Assembly: GCF_014641635.1 (NCBI RefSeq)
Contig: NZ_BMIC01000002.1
Span: 186,001-250,000, forward strand
Length of the DNA stretch: 64,000 nt
Source of the DNA: Aquaticitalea lipolytica
GTDB lineage: Bacteria > Bacteroidota > Bacteroidia > Flavobacteriales > Flavobacteriaceae
Reading direction: 5' to 3'
The notes under the pieces were generated by a model that had not been told where the DNA came from, did not search any database, and saw nothing but the letters and a program-made list of their open reading frames with translations. This document shows positions 63,987 through 64,000 of this stretch, piece by piece. The position numbers and the translations under genes are program-made. Numbering within the stretch: the first letter of the stretch is position 1; each line of letters opens with the position of its first letter.

Positions 63987-64000
63987 ATGTTAGATTTTTT
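63987..64000 (+). CDS. Possible start of a further gene, cut by window edge
   Basis: ATG at 63987, one base after the lipoprotein stop, opens MLDF before the window ends. Spacing of one base after a stop is typical of operons in this genome, but four codons cannot identify anything. Confidence 0.3.

Overview
The window is a stretch of a low-GC Bacteroidota chromosome, almost certainly a (probably marine) member of the Flavobacteriaceae. The signs are a PorX-type response regulator with a PglZ domain, a large secreted protein with a type IX secretion (T9SS) C-terminal sorting domain, the fused LpxC-FabZ enzyme, fused HisB and HisIE, promoters with the Bacteroidota -7 box TAnnTTTG, and weak Shine-Dalgarno usage. 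I do not assign a genus. I see no tRNA, rRNA, CRISPR array, prophage or intact insertion sequence.

Layout. 1-4.3 kb: housekeeping and hypothetical genes (partial DUF72 protein, GreA-like protein, DUF2461 protein, CorA). 4.3-11.6 kb: a complete, tightly overlapping histidine operon hisG-D-C-B-H-A-F-IE on the minus strand. It is preceded by an unannotated leader: an 18-residue peptide with five His codons in six, a competing antiterminator pairing, and an 11-bp terminator. This is a textbook attenuator. 11.6-23.3 kb: minus-strand housekeeping genes, including SH3-like, SPFH and VWA proteins, fabG, sucD, a second LpxD-like acyltransferase, efp, the lipid A genes lpxA, lpxC-fabZ and lpxD, and an HD phosphohydrolase. 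23.3-27.9 kb: plus-strand porX, tsaE, a small secreted peptide overlapping a membrane protein, alanine dehydrogenase and a DUF4258 protein. 27.9-31.4 kb: a 1165-residue T9SS adhesin-like protein whose gene contains a nearly identical 589-bp direct duplication.

31.9-55.7 kb: a plus-strand surface-polysaccharide locus. It holds a flippase, a polymerase or ligase, two asparagine-synthetase-like amidotransferases, four glycosyltransferases, two short phosphoglycosyl transferases, an ATP-grasp enzyme, three PLP-fold aminotransferases, a FemAB-like acyltransferase, a NodB deacetylase, a WbpM/PglF-type 4,6-dehydratase, a Wza-type exporter and a Wzc-type tyrosine kinase. Together they could make UDP-4-amino-4,6-dideoxy sugars, start a lipid-linked repeat unit, decorate it with amide or amino-acid groups, and flip, polymerise and export it. 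One glycosyltransferase gene has been inserted into the start of the second asnB. The insertion left a 45-codon asnB remnant and a perfect 98-bp direct repeat.

55.7-64 kb: a convergent GNAT-like gene, proline dehydrogenase, aroB, a DUF4412 protein, a TPM-domain gene flanked by imperfect inverted repeats (cassette-like), a DinB protein, an Lrp regulator, an M14 peptidase, and a divergent XRE regulator. The intergenic region of that divergent pair carries several TTTACA-N2-TGTAAA palindromes lying on the predicted -7 boxes.
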